From the NCBI RefSeq assembly GCF_040438885.1, contig NZ_CP159218.1, positions 682,001 through 746,000 of the forward strand: a stretch of 64,000 nucleotides of DNA, read 5' to 3'. The notes below the pieces were generated by a model. It searched no databases. It worked only from the letters and a program-made list of their open reading frames with translations, and had not been told where the DNA came from. This document shows, piece after piece, positions 1-8,520 of this stretch. Within the stretch, counting starts at the first letter, position 1. The number at the start of each line of letters is the position of its first letter. This DNA is from Nakamurella sp. A5-74 (GTDB taxonomy: Bacteria; Actinomycetota; Actinomycetes; Mycobacteriales; Nakamurellaceae). The position numbers and the translations under genes were made by a program.

Positions 1-624
1 GACTGCACTGAAGGCCACCATCGCGACCACCGGCAATCGCAGCTGCTCCAGCCGGGTGAGCAGGTACCCGATCACCAGGAACTCCTCGGCGACACCGTTC
101 TGCAGCGCGGCCAGGATGAGGACCGGGATCCGCCACCAGACGTCGTTCAGTGCTGCTGCCTGGACCTGCAGGCTGAAACCCAGCGCGTACGACAGCATGT
201 ACAGCCCGAGGCCGGGGATGCCGATCAGCGCTGCCAGCCCGAGACCCGGCGGGACGTCTCGCCAGCCGCCCCGCAGGCCGAGTCGGTCGGCCAGGTTCAC
301 CCCGCCGCGCCACAGCAGGTACACACCCAGTGCGCCCCATGCGATCCCGAGCGCGATGCTGCAGAGCTGCCGCAGCAGATCCAGGAAGTCTGCCTGGGCC
401 TGCGGGGCGACGATCGTCACCGACTGCGAGGCCAGTGGCACGGGGGAGGTCAGCGAGTCCAGCAGCGACAGCAACGAGCGCAGACCGCTCATCCCGAGCG
501 TGATGGTGAAGACGAGCGCGATCTCCCACCACATCGCCCGCCGGCTCAACGGGCGTGGGGCATCCGCCTCCGGGTCGCGGGACAAGCGCGCGCGGGAGAG
601 CACGGGGCGGGGCAGTTTCGGCAT
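1..624 (-). CDS. CPBP-family intramembrane metalloprotease (partial, runs off left edge)
   Basis: The reading frame is open from an ATG at 624 to the left edge (208 codons, no stop inside the window). It encodes a hydrophobic protein with several membrane segments and, near residues 177-190, the sequence GVAEEFLVIGYLLTR. The paired glutamates at about 180-181 fit motif 1 of the CPBP (CAAX/Abi) family of membrane proteases, which clip prenylated or membrane-bound proteins. The Arg usual a few residues after the Glu pair is replaced by Ile; this variation occurs in actinobacterial members. The motifs with the metal-binding histidines would lie beyond the edge and cannot be checked. It stands downstream of, and in the same direction as, the sugar operon, but a hairpin separates them. 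Confidence 0.75.
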   Translation of the reverse strand, partial: MPKLPRPVLSRARLSRDPEADAPRPLSRRAMWWEIALVFTITLGMSGLRSLLSLLDSLTSPVPLASQSVTIVAPQAQADFLDLLRQLCSIALGIAWGALGVYLLWRGGVNLADRLGLRGGWRDVPPGLGLAALIGIPGLGLYMLSYALGFSLQVQAAALNDVWWRIPVLILAALQNGVAEEFLVIGYLLTRLEQLRLPVVAMVAFSAV

Positions 625-760
625 GACGCCAGCAAGCGTAGGCGGGCCGGCATGGGAGACGGATCAGAGCCCGATGAGCGCTCGCCCCACCGGGCGCATG
701 CTGATCGGCCCGGCGCATGCCGGATGGGTGTCTGCGTCTCGATCGCAGCCTCGGGACGAC

Positions 761-834
761 ACACGGGAATGCGCCGCGCACACGGGAATGCGCCGCGCAC
801 ACGGGATGCGCCGCGCACACGGGATGCGCCGCGC
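761..834. repeat. Short tandem repeat, four units of 18-19 bp
   Basis: Four head-to-tail units lie between the CPBP gene and the sugar operon: two copies of ACACGGGAATGCGCCGCGC (761-779, 780-798) and two of the same unit lacking one A (799-816, 817-834). The near-identity of the units suggests recent slippage or expansion. No coding role is evident. Confidence 0.9.
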
Positions 835-865
835 GCGATACCGAGGTCCGGCCCAGGAAAGGCCA

Positions 866-898
866 CAGCGGCGGCCCGGGAGAACCGGACCGCCGCTG
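866..898 (-). terminator. Putative hairpin terminator of the sugar operon
   Basis: A 9-bp perfect stem (CAGCGGCGG at 866-874, CCGCCGCTG at 890-898) with a 15-nt loop lies about 50 bases after the stop of the substrate-binding protein gene on the minus strand. There is no clear U tract, which is common in high-GC actinobacterial terminators. Confidence 0.55.
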
Positions 899-947
899 CG
901 GGGTACTGGGGAGCGCTCAGTGACGGGAGGCCGTCATGAGCTGTGCG

Positions 948-2156
948 TCAGGAGCAGTCGGCGACGTAGGCGTCCTTCGTGTCGTTGACGTTGTCGGCGG
1001 TGATGACCGAGAACCCGGTCTGGATGTCCTTGGTCACCGGGCCACCGTCGAGCGCGGCGATGGCCTGGTCGACACCGTCGGTACCGATGGTGCCCGGCTG
1101 CTGGGCGACGAGCGCCTGCACGGTGCCCGCCTTCAGCGCATCGATCTGTGCCGGACCGGCATCGAAGCCGACGACCTTGACCTTGCCGGCCTTACCGGCC
1201 TGCTGGATACCCGTGGCGCTGCCCTGGGCGGCGAACAGGTTGGTGGCGAAGATACCGACGATGTCGGGATCCTTCTGCAGGGCCGCGGTGACGATCTGGG
1301 CGGCTGTCGCCGGATCATTGTGCGAATACTGCACATCGAGAGGCGTGTAGGTGCCGTCGGCCGCAGCCGCGTCGTTGAAACCCTTGGCCCTTGCATCGGT
1401 GGTGGAGATACCGGGATCGACCGAAACCACGAGCACCTTGCCGCCACCGGGGGCGAGCTGCTTGACCGCATCGAACGCAGCCTTGCCGCCACCGAGGTTG
1501 TCGGAGGCGATGGCCGAGGCCGCATAGGACGGATCACTGGTGGTGGTGTCCACCAGGATGATCTTGATGCCGGCCGCCGCGGCCTGGGCGAGCGGCGCCT
1601 GCATGGCGTCGACGCTGGTCGGGGCGATCAGGATCGCGTCCGGCTTGTTCTGCACCACCGAGTCGAGGATCGGCTTCTGCAGGGTCGGGTCGAACTTGGC
1701 CGGGCCCTGGGTGGTGACGGTGACGCCGAGCTTCTTCGCCTCGGCCTCGATGCCGCACTGCATGGTGATGTAGAAGTTGTCGCCGGTGACGCCCTGGATG
1801 AAGGCCAGGTTGTAGTTCTTGGACGCCTTGCTGGGAGCCACGACCGGCGACGAGGATTCCGAACCGGTCGAGCTACCGGGTGCGGAGCTTTCGGACGACG
1901 ACATCTCGGACGACGACTTCTCCGACGGCGATGTCTCGGACGACGACATCTCCGACGACGAAATCTCGGACGACGACATCTCGGACGACCCGGTCTCCGA
2001 CGACACGACCGAGGAGCTGGGCGCAGCGGCGGAGGTGGTCGCCGGAGCGGCCGCGGAGGTCGGGGTGGCGGCCGGCTTGGTGCTCGAACAGCCGACGGCC
2101 GTCACCAGTGCCAGGAGGGCGATCCCGGTTCCGTTGAGCAGGGTTGAGCGCTTCAT
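948..2156 (-). CDS. Sugar ABC transporter substrate-binding lipoprotein (periplasmic-binding protein type I)
   Basis: A 402-aa secreted lipoprotein with a signal peptide ending in a lipobox (cysteine at residue 23, AVGC). Residues 24-112 form an unusually long linker of Ser, Ala, Thr and Pro, with about eight SSSE(M/I/T/K)-type units at 50-92; the DNA there is an imperfect 15-bp repeat. The binding domain begins at about residue 114 (NYNLAFIQGVTGDNFY) and resembles ribose/xylose-type (LacI-fold) binding proteins. It is the last gene of the operon, 15 bases after the permease, and should deliver a sugar to the permease/ATPase encoded upstream. The substrate cannot be read from the sequence. 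Confidence 0.9.
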   Translation of the reverse strand: MKRSTLLNGTGIALLALVTAVGCSSTKPAATPTSAAAPATTSAAAPSSSVVSSETGSSEMSSSEISSSEMSSSETSPSEKSSSEMSSSESSAPGSSTGSESSSPVVAPSKASKNYNLAFIQGVTGDNFYITMQCGIEAEAKKLGVTVTTQGPAKFDPTLQKPILDSVVQNKPDAILIAPTSVDAMQAPLAQAAAAGIKIILVDTTTSDPSYAASAIASDNLGGGKAAFDAVKQLAPGGGKVLVVSVDPGISTTDARAKGFNDAAAADGTYTPLDVQYSHNDPATAAQIVTAALQKDPDIVGIFATNLFAAQGSATGIQQAGKAGKVKVVGFDAGPAQIDALKAGTVQALVAQQPGTIGTDGVDQAIAALDGGPVTKDIQTGFSVITADNVNDTKDAYVADCS

Positions 2157-2171
2157 GCGGAATTCCTTTCG

Positions 2172-3332
2172 TTACTTGTCGGTCGCGATGACCTTCCGCC
2201 CGGCCCTTTTGCCGAACGGAGTGGACGTACGGGAGCCGCGGAGTGCGGCCTTACGACGGGTCTGGTCGACGTACACGGCGGCCACGAGGACCGCGCCGAC
2301 CGCGACGAGCTGCCAGAACGACTGCACGCCGATGATGACCAGACCGGACTGCAGCACCGCAGGGATGAACAGACCGACGACGGTGCCGAACATGGTGCCG
2401 AGACCACCGAAGATGGACGTCCCGCCGATCACCACAGCGGTGATGACGTTGAGGTTCGTCTGGGTGCCACCGGCGATGCTCGTGGTGGTGAACTGGGCGA
2501 GGAACATCACGGCTCCGACGCCGGCCAGCGCCCCGGTGTACAGGTAGATCAGGATGAGGTGGCGGTCGACCTTGATGCCGACCCGGCGCGACGCCTCCTC
2601 GTTGGAGCCGATCGCGTAGGTGTACCGGCCGAACTTGGTCTTGTGCAACACGACTCCGCCGATCACCAGGATCACCAGGGCGACGACGACCAACGCGGGA
2701 ACGCCGAGAATGCGCTGGTAGATACCGAAATCGGTCAGCGCTTGAACCTTGCCGATCGGAATGTCGACGCCCTTGGAGATCACCTGCGCGAGGCCCAGCG
2801 ACGCCGACAGGGTTCCGAGGGTGACGATCAGCGGTGGAACCTTGGCCTTGGCCACCAGGAAGCCGTTAATGAGACCCCAGGCTGCCCCGGTGAACACCGC
2901 CACCAGCACGCCGACCAGGATCACGAGACCCGGCCCGTTGCTGTCGGCCATCGACGACATCACCTTGGCCGACACGACCGAGGCGAACACCAGCACCGAG
3001 CCCACCGACAGGTCGATCCCCGAGGTGATGATGACGAAGGTCATGCCGACGGCGATCACCGCCAGCACGGCAACGTTCTGGCTGATCAGCAGGAAGTTCG
3101 ACGCGGTCGAGAACCGCCCTCCGCTCTGGATGCCGAAGAACACCACCAGCACGACCAGCACCAGGAAGATCCACGTGGTCTGCCGCTTGAACAGGTTCGA
3201 GAACAGATTGCCCGACAACTCCTCGTCCCTGGGGACGCCTGGTGACGGACCACTCACGGGCGAACTGCCGGCGGCGACAGGCTTCCCGGGGGTGGGTCCG
3301 TCGGGCTTGGACAGCGATGGTGTGGTGCTCAT
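2172..3332 (-). CDS. Sugar ABC transporter permease (RbsC/BPD_transp_2 family)
   Basis: A 386-aa polytopic membrane protein of the ribose/xylose permease family. After a Pro/Gly/Ser-rich cytoplasmic N-terminus it has about ten membrane segments, including the stretch GMTFVIITSGIDLSVGSVL that is typical of RbsC-like permeases. The start at 3332 (MSTTPSLSK) is chosen because it gives a 4-base ATGA overlap with the upstream ATPase gene; the same frame is open further 5' but the extra residues are Arg/Gly-rich and overlap the ATPase. It forms the channel of the importer with the ATPase upstream and the binding protein downstream. Confidence 0.92.
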   Translation of the reverse strand: MSTTPSLSKPDGPTPGKPVAAGSSPVSGPSPGVPRDEELSGNLFSNLFKRQTTWIFLVLVVLVVFFGIQSGGRFSTASNFLLISQNVAVLAVIAVGMTFVIITSGIDLSVGSVLVFASVVSAKVMSSMADSNGPGLVILVGVLVAVFTGAAWGLINGFLVAKAKVPPLIVTLGTLSASLGLAQVISKGVDIPIGKVQALTDFGIYQRILGVPALVVVALVILVIGGVVLHKTKFGRYTYAIGSNEEASRRVGIKVDRHLILIYLYTGALAGVGAVMFLAQFTTTSIAGGTQTNLNVITAVVIGGTSIFGGLGTMFGTVVGLFIPAVLQSGLVIIGVQSFWQLVAVGAVLVAAVYVDQTRRKAALRGSRTSTPFGKRAGRKVIATDK

Positions 3333-4093
3333 GCCGATTTCCTCTCCTGCTCGATCGAGCCGGTCATGGCTCCGACCAGCTGATCCATCGTGACGTCCTT
3401 GCCGCTGAAGGTGGCGACCCGGCGCCCCAACCGCATCACCTGGACACGGTCGGCGACCTCCAGGACCTCGGGCATCGAGTGCGAGATGAGCACGACCGCG
3501 ATCCCTTTGTCCCGCACGCGTTTGATGGCGTCGAGGACGTTCTGCGTCTGCACGACCCCCAGTGCGGCGGTCGGCTCGTCGAGGAAGACGATCTCGTTGG
3601 CCCACGCGATCGCCCGGGCGATCGCGATCTGCTGACGCTGTCCGCCGGACATGTTTGCCACCGGTGCGGTCAGCGAGCGGACGGTTCCGCCGAGATCGGC
3701 GAAGGACGCCCGCGCCTTGCGGCGCATCTCGCGGTTGTTCATGAAACCGAGTTTGCCGAGGATGCCTGCTGCCGGAATCTCCCTGCCCAGGAACATGTTC
3801 TGGGTCGGATCGAGGTGGGGGGCCAGCGCGAGATCCTGGTACACCACCTCGATGCCGAGCTTGGTGGCGTCGTTGGGGTGGGTGAGTCGCACGAGCTTCC
3901 CGTTGAAGAAGACCTCGCCGCCGTCGATCTCCAGGTTGCCCGAGAGTGCTTTGACCAACGTCGACTTGCCTGCGCCGTTGTCGCCGATCAGTGCGACCAC
4001 TTCACCGGCCTCGATCTCGAAGTCGGCATTGTCGAGTGCGCGGACTCCGCCGAAGGATCGGGAGACCCCGCGGGCCTCCAGGATCGGCGTCAC
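3329..4093 (-). CDS. Sugar ABC transporter ATP-binding protein, single-domain
   Basis: A 254-aa ABC ATPase starting at GTG 4093, whose first bases overlap the aldolase stop (GTGA). Walker A is GDNGAGKS (residues 37-44), the signature is MSGGQRQQ, and Walker B is EIVFLDEPTAALG; the switch His follows in LISHSMPEV. RbsA/XylG-type partners of this permease family are usually two fused ABC domains of about 500 aa, whereas this one is half-size and no second ATPase gene is present, so it probably works as a homodimer, as in FrcA-like systems. The longer open frame upstream of 4093 overlaps the aldolase and is rejected. Confidence 0.9.
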   Translation of the reverse strand: MTPILEARGVSRSFGGVRALDNADFEIEAGEVVALIGDNGAGKSTLVKALSGNLEIDGGEVFFNGKLVRLTHPNDATKLGIEVVYQDLALAPHLDPTQNMFLGREIPAAGILGKLGFMNNREMRRKARASFADLGGTVRSLTAPVANMSGGQRQQIAIARAIAWANEIVFLDEPTAALGVVQTQNVLDAIKRVRDKGIAVVLISHSMPEVLEVADRVQVMRLGRRVATFSGKDVTMDQLVGAMTGSIEQERKSA

Positions 4094-5019
4094 GACACAC
4101 CGCCGAGCGGCAGCGGGGTGGCCCGCCCGTGGATGACCTCGACCAATGCGTCGAGCCGGCGGCGGCCCTCGGATCCGAGGAACTCCTTGCGGGACGGGCG
4201 ATCCATGCCGACGGCTTCCTTCCATATGGACCGGCCGGCGATGAAGCCGCTGACCCCGCCCTCGTCGCAGGAGATGCGCAGCGCATCCGCGAACTGGTCG
4301 AAGGCGACACCGGCCGAGAGCACCGCCCACGGGGTGTCGATCGAGTCGGCGAGCTTGCGGCAGGACGCCGCGTCACCCGGGTACTCGAGCTTGATCAGAT
4401 CGCAGCCGAGATCGTCGAGCATCACGGCGGCCTCGACGATCTGGTCGGCGCGCCGCTGCGGGCTGGGCGCGTCCTCGCCGTCCAGCGGGAAGATCAGGTT
4501 CTCCACGACGGACGGGATTCCCACCGCACGGCAGTCGGCGACGACCTCGCGGACCACCTGCAGCACTTCGGCGGTGCCGTCCGGCTCGCCGTCCTTCGCG
4601 GAGCGATCGGCCCGCAGTTGGATGAGGAACTTGACCGCATGGCCGCCCTGGTCCTTGACCCACTGGGCGGAGAGTGCCGGATCGCGGTGGGTACGGGGCT
4701 CGGTGCCGATCTTGCCGCGGATGGACGGCTCGGCAGCGACCAGCACACCGTAGGGCGGTCCTTCGGCCGGAAGCTGCTGCAGCGCAGGCACTCCGTAGTC
4801 GGGATCGAGCAGGAACGCCGAGGCCGAGCCGCGCAGCGCCTCCACGGTGTCTGCCTTGATGTCGGTGAGATCCTGGACGCTCGGATCGGCGATACCGACT
4901 GCGGCGAACATCCGCTTCAGGGTGTTGCGCTGGTCCATCGCGATGATGGCCAGCAGGCCCTCTTCGTTCGCAATGGCGCTGAGGTCCTGGCGGGCCCGGG
5001 TGTCGGTGCTGTTCGTCAT
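4090..5019 (-). CDS. Class I aldolase of the LacD/YihT family
   Basis: A 309-aa TIM-barrel aldolase resembling tagatose-1,6-bisphosphate aldolase (LacD) and sulfofructose-phosphate aldolase (YihT). The N-terminus carries the family sequence LLAIIAMDQRNTLKRM, and Lys210 in DLIKLEYPG is the likely Schiff-base lysine, with Lys130 (HAVKFLIQL) also in the site. Such enzymes split a ketohexose (bis)phosphate into two C3 units, one of them DHAP. It sits between the FGGY kinase (ATGA overlap) and the ABC ATPase (GTGA overlap), so it is probably the final cleavage step of the pathway encoded here. Family membership is sound; the exact substrate is inferred only. Confidence 0.85.
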   Translation of the reverse strand: MTNSTDTRARQDLSAIANEEGLLAIIAMDQRNTLKRMFAAVGIADPSVQDLTDIKADTVEALRGSASAFLLDPDYGVPALQQLPAEGPPYGVLVAAEPSIRGKIGTEPRTHRDPALSAQWVKDQGGHAVKFLIQLRADRSAKDGEPDGTAEVLQVVREVVADCRAVGIPSVVENLIFPLDGEDAPSPQRRADQIVEAAVMLDDLGCDLIKLEYPGDAASCRKLADSIDTPWAVLSAGVAFDQFADALRISCDEGGVSGFIAGRSIWKEAVGMDRPSRKEFLGSEGRRRLDALVEVIHGRATPLPLGGVS

Positions 5020-6476
5020 ACGATGGTCTCCTCGAGTGAGCGGTCTGCGGTGGCGGTGTGTCGATCGAGATCCGCCGCTGTGGGCGCTGCGGAGAGCGGG
5101 ATCGATTCGTGATCACCGGTCGGGATCCAACCGGCGGTGGCGATGCTGCGGTGGGCGAAGGCGGCGAAAGCGGTGGCACCGAAGGCGCCTGCCTGGGCCC
5201 GGTGGGTGAAACGGACGTGCGGCAGGGCGTGTTGCTTCTCCCTGCGAACCGAGGACATCCGGGTCCAGCCGCCGGCGACGACAACGGACGGAACAGCGCC
5301 GAACTCAGTGGTCATGGTGTGGAGCAGGCGGGCTCCCTCGGCGATCCCGTGCCGGATCGTCGCCAACCAGACGGCGGCCGGCGACACCTCGTCAGAGATC
5401 GCAGTGATGGACAGGACGCCGTCGTCGTTGGCGGCTCCGCGTATCTGGACGATCTCGTCGATGTCCCTGTCCGCCAGCGTGACTGCCTCGCTGTCGAGCT
5501 GGTGGCGCCGTTCGTCGTCGGTGACCCCGAGCAGCGCCAACGTGCGCCGCATCACCAGTCCTGCCTTGGTGCCGCCCAACAGATGCCAGTACCCGGGCAC
5601 GGCGTGCCGCACGGCATTGACGCCACCGGCGACGAGTCGGGCGCGCTGCTCCTCGTCGACCGGCTCGGTCAGGGTGCGCAGGTAGACCTGGGCGGTGCCG
5701 AAGGAGTCGAAGACCTCGCCGGGTCCGATGGCGCAGCAGCCGACGGCCGCGACGGGATGGTCGTGGCCGGCGACGGTGAGTGCCGCTCCCCGCAGGACAT
5801 CGGGGCAGTGAGCGCCGCCGGCGACACCGAGCGGGGCGCCGGCCGGGACCTGACCAGGGATCAAGGACGCATCGATCCCGATGTGCGCCAGCATCTCCGG
5901 CCACAGGGCGCCGGTACCCTGGTCGAGCAGGCCGGTCCGGGCCAGCAGCGAGGTTTCCGCCGCTGCCCGTCCGCCGAGCCGGTGGATGATCAGCTCCGGC
6001 AGGTGCAGCCACGTGCACCCGGTGAGGTCGACCCCGGAGGCGATGAGCCACAACAGTTTCGCCGCGGTGACCTGCGGCCCCAGCGGTAGGCCGGTGATGC
6101 CCGGGAAGCGGTCTGCGATCGGAACCGGAATGTCCACCAGCTGGGCCTGGCCGCGAGGATCGAACCAGGCGATCGTCGGGGCTTCGGCCGTGCCGTCGGG
6201 CCGGAGCAGCACACCGGCCTCGGCCATCCCGGTCACGGCGATCCCAGCGACCCCGACCGGACCGAAGCCGACTGTCAGAGCGTGGACGACCTCGGCGGCG
6301 AGGGCGATCACGGTGTCGGCGAGAGCAATGCCGTCGGTGTCGACGAGCCCGCCCCGATGATGGTCCCAGTGTGTGCGGCGGCTGTGCACCAACAGTTCTT
6401 CGCCGTCGAGGCTGGTGGCCAGCACCTTGGACTCGGTCGTCCCGACGTCGATGCCGAGCAGCACGGGCATGTTCAT
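5016..6476 (-). CDS. FGGY-family carbohydrate kinase
   Basis: A 486-aa kinase of the xylulokinase/gluconokinase (FGGY) superfamily. It begins with the ATP-binding signature LLGIDVGTTESKVLATSLDGE and has a second nucleotide-binding region near the C-terminus (VVVAGGWTRM). These enzymes phosphorylate a free sugar or polyol. The start at 6476 (MNMPV) overlaps the isomerase stop by 4 bases. With two other sugar enzymes and a PfkB kinase in the same operon, it probably makes the first sugar phosphate and PfkB adds a second phosphate, but the reverse order is possible. The substrate is unknown. Confidence 0.88.
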   Translation of the reverse strand: MNMPVLLGIDVGTTESKVLATSLDGEELLVHSRRTHWDHHRGGLVDTDGIALADTVIALAAEVVHALTVGFGPVGVAGIAVTGMAEAGVLLRPDGTAEAPTIAWFDPRGQAQLVDIPVPIADRFPGITGLPLGPQVTAAKLLWLIASGVDLTGCTWLHLPELIIHRLGGRAAAETSLLARTGLLDQGTGALWPEMLAHIGIDASLIPGQVPAGAPLGVAGGAHCPDVLRGAALTVAGHDHPVAAVGCCAIGPGEVFDSFGTAQVYLRTLTEPVDEEQRARLVAGGVNAVRHAVPGYWHLLGGTKAGLVMRRTLALLGVTDDERRHQLDSEAVTLADRDIDEIVQIRGAANDDGVLSITAISDEVSPAAVWLATIRHGIAEGARLLHTMTTEFGAVPSVVVAGGWTRMSSVRREKQHALPHVRFTHRAQAGAFGATAFAAFAHRSIATAGWIPTGDHESIPLSAAPTAADLDRHTATADRSLEETIV

Positions 6477-7510
6477 GACGTCACCGCAGTGGGGGTCTCG
6501 AGGCCGGCCCGGACCCGGACGATGCGCACCGCGCCACTCACGGACCAGTCGCCGAACGCCGCAGGGACGGCCAGCACCTGACCGCGGGTGACGTCGAGGG
6601 AGCCTTCCGGGGAGGACAGGGTGCCGGCACCGTCGAGGACGACCAGCACGCTGAAACCGGCGGCGGCGCCGACAGTTCCGCCATGGGTACTGATCTCCTC
6701 CATCCGGAAGAACGGGTCGGCGTCGGTGGGCAGCAAGGGGCGGGACGTGGTGTCGGGGTCATCGTCGGGGCGGGTCACGAGATCTCGCAGCATCGCGGGG
6801 GTGGTCGCGCGATGGTTCACCACCTGCAGGGCCAGGGGCAGACCGAGTCCGAGGTGAGACTCGTCCCGCCCGGCGGTGGTGACCGACCACTCGAGCACGA
6901 TCGAGAAGTCGGTCGGTTCCTGGACCTCGACGACGAAGACACCGGCGCCGATGGCGTGCGCCGTCCCGGCGGGAACGAGGATCCCATCGCCGGGGGTGAC
7001 GTCGATGCGGTTGAGTCGCGCGAGCATCCAGTCGGAATCCTGTGCGTCGACAGCGGTGGCGAGCTCTGCGGGGTCGACGTCTTCGGAAAACCCCAACCAC
7101 ACAGCGGATTCCGGAGCGTCTGCGGCGAGCACGTACCAGGCCTCGGTCTTGCCGTAGCAGTGGTGCAGATGATGGGCGGCGAAGGGCCGGTCGGGGTGCA
7201 CGTGCACAGGCAGTCGTTGGTCGGCATCGAGCAGCTTCACCAGGATGCCGGTGTCGGTCTTGCCGGCCGGACCACCCTCGGAGTTGCCGAGCCATCCGAG
7301 CGGGTCGGCAGCGACGAGATCGGAGAACAGGCTGCCGTCGAACAGCCGGCTCTGGCCGCTGTTTGGATGACCCTCGCGGTGCACGGTGGCAGCCAGCCAT
7401 TCCTCGGGCAGGAACGCGGAGTCCGGCTCGAATCCTCGCAGCTGGGCAAGGCGCGAGCCACCGCGGTAGAAGTGTTCGATGACGTTGGGAGGCAGAACGA
7501 TCGGGATCAT
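6473..7510 (-). CDS. manA: Mannose-6-phosphate isomerase, class I (ManA-type)
   Basis: A 345-aa type I phosphomannose isomerase-like cupin. Zinc ligands are visible: the HVHP motif (His103/His105), Glu123 in KTEAWYVL and the His of PAGTAHAIG. The enzyme interconverts an aldose 6-phosphate and a ketose 6-phosphate, classically mannose-6-P and fructose-6-P. It is one of two isomerase/kinase steps in the sugar operon, overlapping LacI upstream and the FGGY kinase downstream by 4 bases each. A ManA homologue beside an FGGY kinase and a LacD-like aldolase suggests a substrate other than mannose, so the symbol marks the family and not a proven reaction. Confidence 0.85.
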   Translation of the reverse strand: MIPIVLPPNVIEHFYRGGSRLAQLRGFEPDSAFLPEEWLAATVHREGHPNSGQSRLFDGSLFSDLVAADPLGWLGNSEGGPAGKTDTGILVKLLDADQRLPVHVHPDRPFAAHHLHHCYGKTEAWYVLAADAPESAVWLGFSEDVDPAELATAVDAQDSDWMLARLNRIDVTPGDGILVPAGTAHAIGAGVFVVEVQEPTDFSIVLEWSVTTAGRDESHLGLGLPLALQVVNHRATTPAMLRDLVTRPDDDPDTTSRPLLPTDADPFFRMEEISTHGGTVGAAAGFSVLVVLDGAGTLSSPEGSLDVTRGQVLAVPAAFGDWSVSGAVRIVRVRAGLETPTAVTS

Positions 7511-8520
7511 GGTGTGAGTTCTCCGGAGCCGCGGCGGATCAGGGTCAGCGGGACGAGTGTCTCGGTGGGCGGGCGGGGTTCGCTGCCGTCCTCCGCCTCG
7601 ATGAGCCTGCGCAGCAGAATGTCGGCGGTCGCCTCGGCGATCCGCTCGGGAAGGTGGTCGATCACGGTGAGCGCCGGCTGGAGCAGATCACCCAGCAGCA
7701 CCTCGCCGAAGCTGATGACCGCGCGGTGGGTCTGCTGGTTGCGGTGCAGCGACTGCACGGTTCCGGCAGCCCCTCGGGGATGGCAGGCGAAGAACGCCGT
7801 AGGTGGGTCCTGGAGTTGCAGCAGCGAGGTGGTCGCGGCGGCGGCATGATCGGTCTGGTCGGAATCCCAGCGCTCGAGGGCAGCATCGACCTCGATCCCG
7901 GCCTCCTCGTGGGCGGCGAGGTACCCCTCGTGACGGTCGTGGTTGGTCGGCAGCGCGCTCGAGTCCCCGACGAAGGCGATCCTGCGGTGGCCCAGGGCGA
8001 TCAGATCGAGTACGGCCTGCCGGGTGGCTCCGAAGTCGTCGACCTTCACCACGTCGGTGCCGGTCACGTCGCAGGTGCGGTCGACGATCACCAGCGGGAT
8101 GCCGTGCAGCACATCGGCGAGGTAGCCGTGGTCGGAGTTGGTCGGCGTCAGCACCAGCCCCGCGATGCGATGGCCGGCCAACGCCATCACCTGTTCGCGC
8201 TCCCGGTCGCCGTTTCTATTGGTGGAGGCGACCAGCACCGTGTAACCCTCCGCGGCCAGTTTCTGCTCGACGAACGCGACGATGGCGGCGAAGAACGGAT
8301 CGCTCAACGAGTCGACCACGACGCCGACGGTGCGGGTGTTGCCGCTCTTGAGAGACAGCGCGTGCGAGTTGGGGACGTACTTCAGATCGCGGACTGCCGA
8401 CAGCACCCGATCACGGGTGGCAGCCTTCACCTCCTCGGAGCCGTTCACCACGCGGGAGACCGTCTTGATCGACACGCCGGCCTGCTTGGCGACGTCGTAG
8501 ACCGTCGCGCGGCCACTCAC
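7507..8520 (-). CDS. LacI-family transcriptional regulator of the sugar operon
   Basis: A 337-aa repressor with an N-terminal LacI helix-turn-helix (residues about 5-25, VYDVAKQAGVSIKTVSRVVN) and hinge helix, followed by a periplasmic-binding-like effector domain beginning RTVGVVVDSLSDPFFAAIV. It lies inside the operon, overlapping PfkB upstream and manA downstream by 4 bases, so it should be autoregulated. Its likely targets are the two identical palindromes at 9603-9616 and 9647-9660 just upstream of the operon. The effector is probably the imported sugar or a phosphorylated intermediate. Confidence 0.93.
   Translation of the reverse strand: MSGRATVYDVAKQAGVSIKTVSRVVNGSEEVKAATRDRVLSAVRDLKYVPNSHALSLKSGNTRTVGVVVDSLSDPFFAAIVAFVEQKLAAEGYTVLVASTNRNGDREREQVMALAGHRIAGLVLTPTNSDHGYLADVLHGIPLVIVDRTCDVTGTDVVKVDDFGATRQAVLDLIALGHRRIAFVGDSSALPTNHDRHEGYLAAHEEAGIEVDAALERWDSDQTDHAAAATTSLLQLQDPPTAFFACHPRGAAGTVQSLHRNQQTHRAVISFGEVLLGDLLQPALTVIDHLPERIAEATADILLRRLIEAEDGSEPRPPTETLVPLTLIRRGSGELTP

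Noticed and set aside
936-2147. Long plus-strand open frame opposite the sugar-binding protein gene
   Set aside because: It is antisense to a gene with a clear signal peptide and family match, and its Arg/Gly/Asp-rich product is the usual artefact of high-GC coding sequence.
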